DNA of 64,000 nt from NCBI RefSeq assembly GCF_001750725.1, contig NZ_CP017279.1, forward strand, positions 4,340,001-4,404,000, written 5' to 3'. The number at the start of each line of letters is the position of its first letter. Position 1 is the stretch's first letter. Positions 6,650 to 14,604 of the stretch are shown here, piece by piece. Source of the DNA: Enterobacter ludwigii. Lineage in GTDB: Bacteria; Pseudomonadota; Gammaproteobacteria; Enterobacterales; Enterobacteriaceae. The notes below the pieces were generated by a model. The model was not told the DNA's origin, searched no databases, and saw nothing but the letters and a program-made list of their open reading frames with translations. The position numbers and the translations under genes were made by a program.

Positions 6650-7142
6650 GCGTTGCAGTGCCGCGGGCGTACTGGCCCTGGCGGTGCTGATGCCTGACTT
6701 CCGGTTACTGAACATCTCACCGGAGGGGTTGGCGCTCATTGCTGATCTCGAAGGGTGTCGCCTGTCGCCTTATCGTTGCAGTGCGGGCGTATGGACATCA
6801 GGCATTGGCCATACGTCAGGCGTCGTGCCGGGACGGGAAATTACGGAGCGTGAGGCGGCAGAGAACCTTGTTGCCGACGTGATGAACGTTGAAAGACGGC
6901 TGGCGGTATGCGCACCGGTGGAGATGCCACCCCGTGTCTATGATGCGCTGGTGAGTTTTGCCTTTAACGTTGGAACAGGGGCTGCCTGCCGTTCCACGCT
7001 GGTGTCATTCATAAAGCGTAAACAGTGGCCGCAGGCGTGCAATCAGCTTACCCGCTGGGTGTACGTCAATGGGGTCAAAAATGCCGGACTGGAAAACCGT
7101 CGAGCTCGTGAGAAGGCCTGGTGCCTGAAGGGGATGCCATGA
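6633..7142 (+). CDS. SAR endolysin, glycoside hydrolase 24 lysozyme (gpK-like)
   Basis: Cleaves peptidoglycan to release the particles. From GTG at 6633 (AAGAAGAG upstream) the protein is 169 residues. Its weakly hydrophobic N-terminus, rich in Ala, Val and Leu (about residues 8-22), looks like a signal-anchor-release segment. The GH24 triad follows the E-8-(D/C)-5-T spacing: Glu40, Cys49, Thr55, so cysteine takes the usual aspartate place, a known variant. The I-G-H-T motif is intact. It overlaps the holin at the 5' end and lysB at the 3' end (ATGA). Confidence 0.88.
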   Translation: MNSIIKRCSAAGVLALAVLMPDFRLLNISPEGLALIADLEGCRLSPYRCSAGVWTSGIGHTSGVVPGREITEREAAENLVADVMNVERRLAVCAPVEMPPRVYDALVSFAFNVGTGAACRSTLVSFIKRKQWPQACNQLTRWVYVNGVKNAGLENRRAREKAWCLKGMP

Positions 7143-7552
7143 AACCTCTCCTGCTGGTACTGGCTGTTCTGCTGGCCATCACGCTGTGGTTTCGTCATGA
7201 CAACGTGAACCTGTCCCGCTCTCTTGCTAAAGCCAACCAGATCGCCCGCGATCAAAAAAACACTATCAACACGCTGCTTCAGCAGTTATCCGAAGCACAG
7301 CGGATTGCCAGGTCGAACGAAGATGCGCAGGTCAGGCTCCGCGAGGATCTTGCTGCCGTCGGCGAGGAGATGGCACGACGCGAAGCGGCTATCGGGAAAT
7401 GGGTAAATGAAAATGAAGAGTTACGCCGCTGGTATAACGCTCAGCTGCCTGATGCTGTGCGCAGGTTGCACACCCGCGCCGCCTGCGCCTCCGCAGCACA
7501 TTGTTTACAACGCCTGCCCGAAGGTGAGCGCCTGTCCGATGCCGGGCAGTGA
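7139..7552 (+). CDS. lysB: LysB/Rz-type inner-membrane spanin
   Basis: A 137-residue protein with one N-terminal membrane anchor (L-L-L-V-L-A-V-L-L-A-I-T-L-W) followed by a long coiled coil rich in Ala, Gln and Glu. This is the standard design of i-spanins, which join an outer-membrane lipoprotein to fuse the envelopes at the end of lysis. ATG at 7139 overlaps the endolysin stop. The lysC frame is embedded in its 3' half. Confidence 0.85.
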   Translation: MKPLLLVLAVLLAITLWFRHDNVNLSRSLAKANQIARDQKNTINTLLQQLSEAQRIARSNEDAQVRLREDLAAVGEEMARREAAIGKWVNENEELRRWYNAQLPDAVRRLHTRAACASAAHCLQRLPEGERLSDAGQ

Positions 7553-7697
7553 GCCCATCACCAACGGCGATCTCAGTGCTGATATTCGTCGGCTTGAGCA
7601 TGCCCTTATCGCCTGCGCGCTGCAGGTCGAAACCATAAAAGACTGTCAGGATAAACTCGATGCACAAACTCAACAGCCTGCGTCAGGCATTAATTGA
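7407..7697 (+). CDS. lysC: LysC/Rz1-type outer-membrane spanin lipoprotein
   Basis: A 96-residue protein in another frame, starting inside lysB. The signal sequence ends in the lipobox L-C-A-G-C, followed by a proline-rich stretch (T-P-A-P-P-A-P-P), the classic Rz1 pattern. It would be lipidated at that cysteine, placed in the outer membrane and pair with LysB. It overlaps gene R at its 3' end. The overlapping arrangement is conserved in P2-like phages. Confidence 0.85.
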   Translation: MKMKSYAAGITLSCLMLCAGCTPAPPAPPQHIVYNACPKVSACPMPGSEPITNGDLSADIRRLEHALIACALQVETIKDCQDKLDAQTQQPASGIN

Positions 7698-8127
7698 CGC
7701 CGTTCCTCAACTGAACGCTCACCCTGATCATCTGCAGATGTCGGTGGGGAGCGGAAATATTGACGCCCGCCTCGCGTCCTCGCTCTCCTTTGAAAAAAAG
7801 TATGAACTGAAAGCGAATATCAGTAGCTTCGCCGGCGACAGCGAGGGGGTCTTCGTCCCGGTACTCGCCTGGCTGCGTGATAACCAGCCAGATATTTTTA
7901 CCCTCGATGACGGGCGAAAAAACGGGTTTCTCTTTGGCGTCACCATCAACGACGATGGTACGGCGAATATCAGCTTTAGCCTGCAGCTCACCGAGCGCAT
8001 TCTTGTTTCGCAGGAGCAGGGAACGTTGCATGCCACCTATTCCCCGGAGCCGCCGTTACCAGAGCCCGTCACACGTCCGCTGGAGCTGTACATCAACGGT
8101 GAACTGGTCAGTCAGTGGAAAGCGTAA
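7660..8127 (+). CDS. R: Tail completion protein R
   Basis: A 155-residue homologue of P2 gpR, required for finishing the tail. Matches to the P2 protein as I recall it include S-L-R-x-A-L-x-D-A-V at the start, A-S-L-S-F-E-K-x-Y near 40, V-P-V-L-A-W-L-R-x-N-Q-P-D-I near 70 and the C-terminal P-V-T-R-P-x-E-L-Y-I-N-G-E-L-V-S. In P2 gene S follows directly; here the next gene is V, so S has been lost. Confidence 0.9.
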   Translation: MHKLNSLRQALIDAVPQLNAHPDHLQMSVGSGNIDARLASSLSFEKKYELKANISSFAGDSEGVFVPVLAWLRDNQPDIFTLDDGRKNGFLFGVTINDDGTANISFSLQLTERILVSQEQGTLHATYSPEPPLPEPVTRPLELYINGELVSQWKA

Positions 8128-8166
8128 GTTCACCGCGCTGATGGCTGTCCAGCCATCAGCGTGAAC
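8128..8166 (+). terminator. Strong hairpin after R, with possible late promoter half-site
   Basis: GTTCAC (8128-8133) pairs with GTGAAC (8161-8166), and inside it GCTGATGGCT pairs with AGCCATCAGC around a four-base loop. Only a short T-rich run follows, so it may be a terminator or an RNA-stability element. GTTGT at 8171-8175 matches the left half of the late-activator consensus, but the right half is poor. This occupies the place where gene S would be. Confidence 0.5.
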
Positions 8167-8236
8167 GATTGTTGTTTCATCCCGCATAAAACCCCGTCTC
8201 GTTGCTGCCGATCCCCCTGAAGGGCATTCTCTTCTC

Positions 8237-8878
8237 ATGAATACACTCACTTCCATGCACGGTATCGCTCGCGCGATCCGTAACCTGATTCGTATCGGTG
8301 TTGTCACCGATGTTGACCTCAACAGAGGGCTCTGCCGCGTCCAGTCCGGAGGGATGAAAACCACCTGGCTGAACTGGCTGACCTGTCGCGCCGGCCGTTC
8401 GCGCGTGTGGTGGGCACCGTCCGAGGGAGAACAAGTGCTGCTGCTGGCCATCGGCGGTGAGCTTGATACCGCCTTCGTGCTGCCAGGTATCTTTTCCGAT
8501 GACCACCCGGCGCCGTCAGGTTCCCCTGACGCACTCCACGTCTCGTTCCCTGATGGGGCAGTTATCGAGTACGAGCCCGGGAGCGGAGCACTCATGGCCG
8601 CAGGCATTAAAACGGCTGACATCACAGCCTCTGAATCACTCACCGCCACCGTACCGGTGGTCCTGGTGAAGTCTGAGACGCGCATCACCCTGGATACACC
8701 TGAGGTGGTGTGTACCAACAAGCTAATTACCGCCTCTCTTGAAGTGCAGAAGGGCGGGGTAATGGCCGGCAATATTGAGCATTCCGGCGGTAAATTCACC
8801 TCCAATGGGGTGCAGGTGGACAACCATGCTCACGGCAGTGTGCAAAGCGGCGGAAGCTGGACTAAGGGGACGCAATGA
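8237..8878 (+). CDS. V: Baseplate spike protein V
   Basis: A 213-residue homologue of P2 gpV, the trimeric membrane-piercing spike at the tip of the contractile tail. An OB-fold region (about 10-95, R-V-Q-S-G-G-M...W-W-A-P-S-E-G-E-Q-V) is followed by a beta-helix. The C-terminal H-A-H motif (residues about 197-199) matches the iron-binding H-x-H of the P2 spike tip. ATG at 8237 gives M-N-T-L, as in P2. It overlaps W by ATGA. Confidence 0.93.
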   Translation: MNTLTSMHGIARAIRNLIRIGVVTDVDLNRGLCRVQSGGMKTTWLNWLTCRAGRSRVWWAPSEGEQVLLLAIGGELDTAFVLPGIFSDDHPAPSGSPDALHVSFPDGAVIEYEPGSGALMAAGIKTADITASESLTATVPVVLVKSETRITLDTPEVVCTNKLITASLEVQKGGVMAGNIEHSGGKFTSNGVQVDNHAHGSVQSGGSWTKGTQ

Positions 8879-9225
8879 CGGTGCGCTACAGGGGAATGAA
8901 CAGTCAGACCGGGCTCAGCATTTCAAAGGCTGAACATATCAGACAAAGCGTGCGGGACATTCTGGTCACGCCGATTGGCTCGCGGGTGATGCGCCGCGAG
9001 TACGGTTCACTGCTGGCGGCAATGATCGACAGGCCGCAGAGTCCGGCGCTGCGCCTGCAAATCATGGCCGCATGTTACTCCGCTATCCAGAAATGGGAGC
9101 CGCGGATCAGCCTGACGGCCATCACTTTCGAACGTTCGGAGAATGACGGGACGCTGTATGTCGATCTCACCGGCACCCGCCAGACCTCCGGACATTCCTT
9201 TTCTATCACTATTTCATTGAGTTAA
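8875..9225 (+). CDS. W: Baseplate assembly protein W (gp25-like)
   Basis: A 116-residue protein of the T4 gp25/P2 gpW family, which starts sheath polymerisation at the baseplate. The family motif is visible as I-L-V-T-P-x-G-S-R-V-M-R-R-E-Y-G-S (residues about 29-45). Length is close to the P2 protein. It is coupled to V (overlap) and lies 5 bases before J. Confidence 0.92.
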   Translation: MTVRYRGMNSQTGLSISKAEHIRQSVRDILVTPIGSRVMRREYGSLLAAMIDRPQSPALRLQIMAACYSAIQKWEPRISLTAITFERSENDGTLYVDLTGTRQTSGHSFSITISLS

Positions 9226-9230
9226 ACGCT

Positions 9231-10139
9231 ATGGCTATTGTTGATCTGAGCCAGCTCGCCGCGCCGGATGTCGTGGAGGAGGTGGATTACGAAACGCTGC
9301 TGGCAGAACGAAAGGCCACTTTTGTCTCGCTCTATCCCGAAGAAGAGCAGGAGGCAATTGCACGAACGCTGACGCTTGAGTCAGAGCCGATTGTGAAACT
9401 GCTGCAGGAGAATGCGTATCGGGAAGTTATCTGGCGCCAGCGCGTTAACGAGGCCGCGCGTGCGGTCATGCTGGCCTACGCCACCGGTAGCGATCTCGAC
9501 CAGCTTGGTGCTAACGCTAACCTTGCGCGTCTGGTGATAACGCCTGCCGACGACATGACGTTTCCGCCCACGCCGGCAGTGATGGAGTCTGACACCGACT
9601 TTCGTTTGCGCATCCAGCAAGCCCCGGAAGGGCTGAGCGTGGCGGGATCGACGGGGGCTTATCAGTTCCATGGTCGCAGCGCGGATGGCCGGGTAGCGGA
9701 CATCTCTGTCATCAGTCCTCAGCCTGCGAACGTTACCGTCTCCGTGCTGTCCCGGGAGAATAACGGCGTGGCGTCTGAAGAGCTGCTGGCCATTGTGCGC
9801 AACGCGCTGAACGATGAGGACGTCAGGCCCGTTGCCGATCGTGTGACCGTCCAGTCCGCCAGCATTGTCGACTACCGCATTGCGGCTTCTCTTTTTCTCT
9901 TCCCAGGTCCCGAAAGCGAGCCAGTACTCAACGCGGCAAGGGCCCGGCTGCAGGCCTATATAACGGCACAGCACCGGCTCGGGCGGGATATTCGTAAGTC
10001 CGCCATTTACGCTGCACTGCATGTTGAGGGTGTACAACGCGTCGAACTGACCGCGCCTGCGGCCGATATTGTGCTTGATGAAACCCAGGCCTCATGGTGC
10101 AGCCAGTACAGCGTAACCGTTGGGGGAAACGATGAGTAA
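9231..10139 (+). CDS. J: Baseplate assembly protein J
   Basis: A 302-residue wedge protein of the gp47/P2 gpJ family. It forms the baseplate wedges with W and I and triggers contraction. Visible features are the conserved E-N-A-Y-R-E-V-I-W-R-Q-R-V-N-E-A near residue 60 and A-T-G-S-D-L-D-Q-L-G-A near 85. It overlaps gpI by 8 bases. Length as in P2; no sign of damage. Confidence 0.93.
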   Translation: MAIVDLSQLAAPDVVEEVDYETLLAERKATFVSLYPEEEQEAIARTLTLESEPIVKLLQENAYREVIWRQRVNEAARAVMLAYATGSDLDQLGANANLARLVITPADDMTFPPTPAVMESDTDFRLRIQQAPEGLSVAGSTGAYQFHGRSADGRVADISVISPQPANVTVSVLSRENNGVASEELLAIVRNALNDEDVRPVADRVTVQSASIVDYRIAASLFLFPGPESEPVLNAARARLQAYITAQHRLGRDIRKSAIYAALHVEGVQRVELTAPAADIVLDETQASWCSQYSVTVGGNDE

Positions 10140-10662
10140 TGCCCGATTGTTACCGGTGGGGTCGTCGCCGCTTGAGGTCGCGGCGGCGCGCGCCTGTGCC
10201 GACATTGAGAATACCCCCGTCCCGCTTCGTCACCTCTGGAATGCCGACACCTGTCCGGCAAATCTGTTGCCCTGGCTGGCGTGGGCGTTTTCGGTTGATC
10301 GCTGGGATGAAAACTGGCCGGAGGCCACCAAGCGCGATGTTATCCGCAATGCATGGTTTATCCATGCACACAAAGGAACGATCGGCGCAGTACGCCGCGT
10401 GGTGGAGCCACTTGGCTATCTGATCAACGTGACGGAGTGGTGGCAAACCAACGACCCGGCAGGCACGTTTCGCCTGGACATTGGCGTGCTGGAAACCGGC
10501 ATCACCGAAGAAATGTATTACGAAATGGAGCGGCTTATTGCTGATGCAAAGCCTGCCAGCCGACATCTTATCGGCCTCAATATCATTCAGGATGTTCCGG
10601 GCTATCTCTATACCGGTGCCCTGAGCTATGACGGCGACATCATCACGGTTTACCCCGGATAA
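10132..10662 (+). CDS. I: Tail protein I (baseplate wedge)
   Basis: A 176-residue homologue of P2 gpI, linking the baseplate to the tail fibres. It shows the family features L-L-P-x-G-S-S-x-L-E at the start, P-W-L-A-W-A-x-S-V-D-x-W-D near 46 and I-G-A-V-R-R-V near 85. The start ATG at 10132 has GGGGGAAA upstream and gives M-S-N-A-R-L-L-P; a longer frame from 10120 is unlikely. Confidence 0.92.
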   Translation: MSNARLLPVGSSPLEVAAARACADIENTPVPLRHLWNADTCPANLLPWLAWAFSVDRWDENWPEATKRDVIRNAWFIHAHKGTIGAVRRVVEPLGYLINVTEWWQTNDPAGTFRLDIGVLETGITEEMYYEMERLIADAKPASRHLIGLNIIQDVPGYLYTGALSYDGDIITVYPG

Positions 10663-10673
10663 GTGAGAGCACA

Positions 10674-12857
10674 ATGACAGTGAAGTATAAAACGGTTATC
10701 ACCAAAGCCGGCGCCGAAAAACTGGCTGCCGCAACCGTCCCGAACGGGAAGAAAGTGAATTTTACGGCGATGGCGGTGGGTGATGGCGGCGGGCAACTCC
10801 CGACGCCAAATGCCAGCCAGACGAAACTCATCAATGAGGTCTGGCGTCATGCGCTGAACAAAATCAGCCAGGACAAAAAGAATAAAAATTATGTCGTGGC
10901 GGAGCTGCTGATCCCTCCTGAGATCGGCGGGTTCTGGATGCGTGAAATGGGGCTCTATGATGATACCGGGACGCTGATTGCTGTCGGCAATATGGCTGAA
11001 AGTTACAAACCTGCACTCGCTGAAGGATCTGGACGTGCGCAGACTGTGCGTATGGTCATCATGGTGAGTGATATCGCCTCCGTCGAGTTGACGATTGACA
11101 CCTCAACGGTGATGGCGACGCAGGATTACGTCGACGACAAACTTGCCGAGCACGAGCAGTCCCGACGCCATCCTGATGCTTCTCTGACGGCAAAAGGTTT
11201 TACTCAGCTCAGTAGTGCGATCGACAGTGTCTCTGAAGTCGTTGCCGCGACGCCAAAAGCGGTGAAGGTCGCGTATGACCTGGCTAAAGGGAAATATACT
11301 GCTCAGGATGCCAGCACGGCACAAAAGGGTATCGTCCAGCTCAGTAGTGCGATCGACAGCGTGTCTGAGGTGCTGGCCGCAACGCCTAAAGCGGTAAAGG
11401 CCACCTATGACCTGGCCAAAGGGAAATATACGGCTCAGGATGCCAGCACGGCACAAAAAGGTATCGTCCAGCTCAGCAGCGCCATTGACAATGTATCTGA
11501 GACGCTGGCCGCGACGCCGAAAGCGGTGAAGACTGCTTATGATCTTGCTAAAGGGAAATACACCGCTCTGGATGCTACTACGACACAAAAGGGCATCGTT
11601 CAGCTTAGTAGCGCAGCCGACAGCGCATCTGAGGCGCTCGCCGCCACTCCGAAAGCCGTCAAAACAGCTAATGATAACGCTGTAGCCGCAAATCGTAATG
11701 CCAGCGAACGCGTAAGTAAATTTGGTGACAGCATGAGCGGTACGCTCAATCTTGATGGCGTAAAGCAAGGAGTTTATCTGCAATCTGGACTGAGTAATGG
11801 CATGCGCGGTGAAAAAAACTACCTACGAAAAATGCGTGGTGGGGAAGGTGATACTATCTGGCATGAGACGGTACAACAGGGAAATTGGCGTCTTGCAACT
11901 GGTTCGACAGACGGTCAGGAGGAAATCAATCTCAGTACTGCAAACGGGTTACGTGCACGACTCGAAATCACCTCCTTGAATGCAAATGGTATGCGTATTG
12001 CTTACGGTGACTATGGCACCTTTTGGCGCAATGATGGCGCAAACCTATATCTCATGCTAACGAACAAAGGTGATAAATTTGGTGGCTATAATTCGCTGCG
12101 CCCTTTGTGGGTGAGCCTTGAAACCGGTGCGCTAAATTCCGCTTCGCCGCTATCTGTTAATAATACGATTTATGCTGGAAAAGAAATTACGGCGGGTTAT
12201 AGCGGAAATTATGCATGGGTCGAGCAATATAATACTAAAGCGCCATTTTTCAATTTATACAGTACAGCCGGGACAAGCGAATATCACCCAGTTTTAAAAC
12301 AACAGGCAACCATTCAGGGGGTAAACTCTTGGGCATTTTCAATGGGCTCCCTGGTAAGCAGTAGCGTTCTTTCATGGCATTTACATATGAAAGGGAGTGG
12401 AGGTCAGGACGTTAATTATAAATGGGATACTAGCGGTAATTTTATTGCACCAGGACAGATTATTCCAGGGAGTTTTACTAATTTCGACTCCCGTTATTAC
12501 ACCAAGGGACAAAGTGATGCCGGTTATATGGCAAAAACTTCTGCCTATACAAAAGCCGAAAGCGATGCGCGGTACAATCTTAAAAATACAGCCAGCAAGG
12601 CGGCGAGTGGTTGGGAGAAAGATAACTCGACAGGAATTATGAAGCAATGGGGTGTGGCAACACGGAGTGCGGATTCAACACGTATCGCTTTCCCTACGGC
12701 ATTTCCTAATGCTTGTTTGAGTGTGCAGTTAACACTGCTTTATACCAATGGATTCCACGATCAGAATATTTATGTTCAAAACCCTGATAAATCAGGTTTT
12801 ACCTATGTTGCTGGCAGTGGTGAGGTTAAAGTTTATTTCGAGGCGAGAGGCTATTAA
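10674..12857 (+). CDS. H: Tail fibre protein H (receptor binding)
   Basis: A 727-residue fibre. The N-terminal 160 residues are the conserved P2-type baseplate-attachment domain (Y-K-T-V-I-T-K-A-G-A near the start, G-F-W-M-R-E-M-G-L-Y near 86). Next come four tandem 44-residue repeats (about 173-348) with the core K-G-I-V-Q-L-S-S-A-x-D-S-x-S-E-x-L-A-A-T-P-K-A-V-K, typical of fibre shafts. The distal half (about 349-727) is different: more AT-rich codons and Asn/Ser/Tyr/Gly-rich sequence, including D-S-R-Y-Y-T-K and S-D-A-R-Y-N collar-like motifs. That tip would set the target range. In a tailocin this protein decides which strains are killed. Confidence 0.92.
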   Translation: MTVKYKTVITKAGAEKLAAATVPNGKKVNFTAMAVGDGGGQLPTPNASQTKLINEVWRHALNKISQDKKNKNYVVAELLIPPEIGGFWMREMGLYDDTGTLIAVGNMAESYKPALAEGSGRAQTVRMVIMVSDIASVELTIDTSTVMATQDYVDDKLAEHEQSRRHPDASLTAKGFTQLSSAIDSVSEVVAATPKAVKVAYDLAKGKYTAQDASTAQKGIVQLSSAIDSVSEVLAATPKAVKATYDLAKGKYTAQDASTAQKGIVQLSSAIDNVSETLAATPKAVKTAYDLAKGKYTALDATTTQKGIVQLSSAADSASEALAATPKAVKTANDNAVAANRNASERVSKFGDSMSGTLNLDGVKQGVYLQSGLSNGMRGEKNYLRKMRGGEGDTIWHETVQQGNWRLATGSTDGQEEINLSTANGLRARLEITSLNANGMRIAYGDYGTFWRNDGANLYLMLTNKGDKFGGYNSLRPLWVSLETGALNSASPLSVNNTIYAGKEITAGYSGNYAWVEQYNTKAPFFNLYSTAGTSEYHPVLKQQATIQGVNSWAFSMGSLVSSSVLSWHLHMKGSGGQDVNYKWDTSGNFIAPGQIIPGSFTNFDSRYYTKGQSDAGYMAKTSAYTKAESDARYNLKNTASKAASGWEKDNSTGIMKQWGVATRSADSTRIAFPTAFPNACLSVQLTLLYTNGFHDQNIYVQNPDKSGFTYVAGSGEVKVYFEARGY
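11193..11720 (+). repeat. Four tandem 132-bp repeats in the fibre gene
   Basis: Units start near 11193, 11325, 11457 and 11589, exactly 132 bases apart, each coding for 44 residues (K-G-x-x-Q-L-S-S-A...L-A-K-G-K-Y-T-A). Units 2 and 3 are almost identical at DNA level; unit 4 has diverged and ends in the junction with the variable tip. Such repeats can change fibre length by recombination and can seed tip swaps. Confidence 0.85.
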
Positions 12858-12858
12858 T

Positions 12859-13281
12859 ATGAGTTATGTTTATTGTCCCATTACCCGGGCTTTTTATAAC
12901 GATACTCTTGAGGCAGACTATCGTTCCGCCGGCACCTGGCCAGATGATTATGTAAAAGTGATCGATGAAGATTATGATTCGCTTATGGCCGGGCAAACCG
13001 AGGGAAAAGTGATTGTCTCAGATAAGAACGGCTATCCCGTGCTTGCGGAACCGCCAGCACCCACGCATGAAGATCGTGTTGCTCTGGCGCATTCTCAAAA
13101 AACATCCTTAATGCAAGCGGCAAATGACATTATCACTCCGCTTGAGGATGCCTCCGAGCTAGGCATTGCTACCGAGGAAGAAGCTGCCGCGTTGTTACGC
13201 TGGAAGCGGTACCGGGTAATGCTAAATCGGGTTGATGTTACCACCGCCCCGGATATTGAATGGCCAGAACGCCCTGCCTGA
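12859..13281 (+). CDS. G: Tail fibre assembly chaperone G
   Basis: A 140-residue protein of the Caudo_TAP family, which helps the distal fibre fold and trimerise and usually co-varies with the fibre tip. Recognisable features are F-Y-x-D-T-L near residue 12, W-P-D-D-Y-V near 27 and the C-terminal L-L-x-W-K-R-Y-R-V-x-L-N-R-V-D...P-D-I-x-W-P-x-R-P. ATG at 12859 lies one base after the fibre stop. Confidence 0.88.
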   Translation: MSYVYCPITRAFYNDTLEADYRSAGTWPDDYVKVIDEDYDSLMAGQTEGKVIVSDKNGYPVLAEPPAPTHEDRVALAHSQKTSLMQAANDIITPLEDASELGIATEEEAAALLRWKRYRVMLNRVDVTTAPDIEWPERPA

Positions 13282-13286
13282 CCCCA

Positions 13287-13309
13287 AACCCTCCATCCGG
13301 AGGGTTTTT
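13287..13309 (+). terminator. Rho-independent terminator after G
   Basis: AACCCTCC (13287-13294), loop ATCC, GGAGGGTT (13299-13306) and a run of five T. It closes the V-W-J-I-H-G transcript, with a separate late promoter for FI directly after. Confidence 0.85.
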
Positions 13310-13314
13310 CGTTT

Positions 13315-13334
13315 GTTGTGTAATCCTTTCTCCA
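13315..13334 (+). promoter_or_regulatory. Candidate Ogr/B-dependent late promoter for FI operon
   Basis: GTTGT (13315-13319), 8 bases, TTCTCCA (13328-13334) fits the recalled 186 B-protein consensus GTTGT-N8-TNANCCA with one mismatch and closely resembles the site at 6137-6156 before X. A -10-like CAATAG near 13371 lies at the expected distance. FI begins at 13406. Confidence 0.55.
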
Positions 13335-13405
13335 ACCCCAATACGTCGCATCAATCGTGCGCTCCACAGACAATAGCCTCACCACTAAACGAAGGAGTTA
13401 AACGG

Positions 13406-14593
13406 ATGGGCGACTATCATCACGGCGTGGAAGTCATCGAAATCAACGATGGCACCCGCACCATTTCTACCGTCTCGACGGCAATCATCGGCATGGTCTG
13501 TACGGCCAGCGATGCGGACGACAAGACATTTCCTTTAAACGAGCCTGTGCTCATTACCAACGTGCAAACCGCGATTGCGAAAGCCGGGAAAATGGGGACG
13601 TTGTCCGCTTCCCTGCAGGCGATTGCCGATCAGTGTAAACCGGTTGTTGTTGTCGTGCGTGTCGCTGAAGGCACCGCTGATACCGCTGAGGAAGCACAGA
13701 AAGAGACTATCTCTAATATCATCGGTACAACCGATGAAAACGGTAAATATACCGGTCTGAAAGCGCTCCTTACCGCGAAAACGGTCACTGGCGTTAAGCC
13801 ACGTATTCTCGGTGTTCCGGGGCTGGATTCGCAGGAAGTGGCGACCGCGCTGGCCGCCATGTGCCAGAGCCTGCGCGCGTTTGGCTATGTCAGTGCATGG
13901 GGTTGTAAAACCATTTCAGCCGCTATCGATTACCGCAAAAACTTCAGTCAGCGCGAGTTGATGGTAATTCACCCTGATTTTCTGGCGTGGGATACCACCA
14001 CCAACACGACGACCCACGCCTGGGCCACTGCACGTGCTCTCGGCCTGCGCGCCAAAATCGACCAGACGATTGGCTGGCACAAAACCCTGTCCAACATCGG
14101 CGTTAACGGTGTCACAGGTGTAAGCGCCTCCGTGTCCTGGGATCTGCAGGAACAAGCGACCGATGCGAACCTGCTTAACCAGGCCGGCGTCACCACGCTT
14201 ATTCGTAACGACGGCTTCAAATTCTGGGGCAACCGTACCTGTTCAGACGATCCGCTCTTCGTCTTTGAAAACTACACCCGTACCGCGCAGGTGTTGGCCG
14301 ATACCATGGCCGAAGCACACGCATGGGCAATGGATAAACCCATTACGCCAACGCTCATCCGCGACATCGTTTCCGGTATCAATGCCAAATTCCGTGAGCT
14401 GAAAACCAACGGCTATATCGTTGATGGCACTTGCTGGTATGACCCGGAATCAAATGATGCATCGACCCTGAAAGCAGGGAAATTGTACATCGATTACGAC
14501 TACACCCCTGTCCCGCCGCTGGAGAACCTGACCCTGCGCCAGCGCATCACCGATACCTATCTGGCAGATCTGTCCGATTCGGTTAACAGCTAA
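13406..14593 (+). CDS. FI: Contractile tail sheath protein FI
   Basis: A 395-residue homologue of P2 gpFI, the sheath subunit that contracts and drives the tube through the target envelope. It shows the family features Y-H-H-G-V-E-V-I-E near the start, T-A-I-I-G-M-V-C-T near 30 and a C-terminal W-Y-D-P and L-R-Q-R-I-T-D-T-Y region. ATG at 13406 has AAGGAG upstream and gives the P2 length; the frame is open further upstream but covers the terminator and promoter. It begins the last late operon, FI to D. Confidence 0.95.
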   Translation: MGDYHHGVEVIEINDGTRTISTVSTAIIGMVCTASDADDKTFPLNEPVLITNVQTAIAKAGKMGTLSASLQAIADQCKPVVVVVRVAEGTADTAEEAQKETISNIIGTTDENGKYTGLKALLTAKTVTGVKPRILGVPGLDSQEVATALAAMCQSLRAFGYVSAWGCKTISAAIDYRKNFSQRELMVIHPDFLAWDTTTNTTTHAWATARALGLRAKIDQTIGWHKTLSNIGVNGVTGVSASVSWDLQEQATDANLLNQAGVTTLIRNDGFKFWGNRTCSDDPLFVFENYTRTAQVLADTMAEAHAWAMDKPITPTLIRDIVSGINAKFRELKTNGYIVDGTCWYDPESNDASTLKAGKLYIDYDYTPVPPLENLTLRQRITDTYLADLSDSVNS

Positions 14594-14604
14594 GGAGCTG
14601 AAGC

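Noticed and set aside
8171..8190. Full late-activator site before V
   Set aside because: The left half GTTGT matches but the right half does not, and the implied start point would fall at the V start codon; recorded only as a half-site.
11193..11720. Regular 132-base repeats considered as a CRISPR-like array
   Set aside because: They are contiguous, in frame and encode fibre shaft repeats; there are no spacers and no cas genes.
10674..13281. Invertible fibre cassette (Mu/P1 type)
   Set aside because: Only one fibre gene and one chaperone gene are present, with no reversed second set and no invertase gene.
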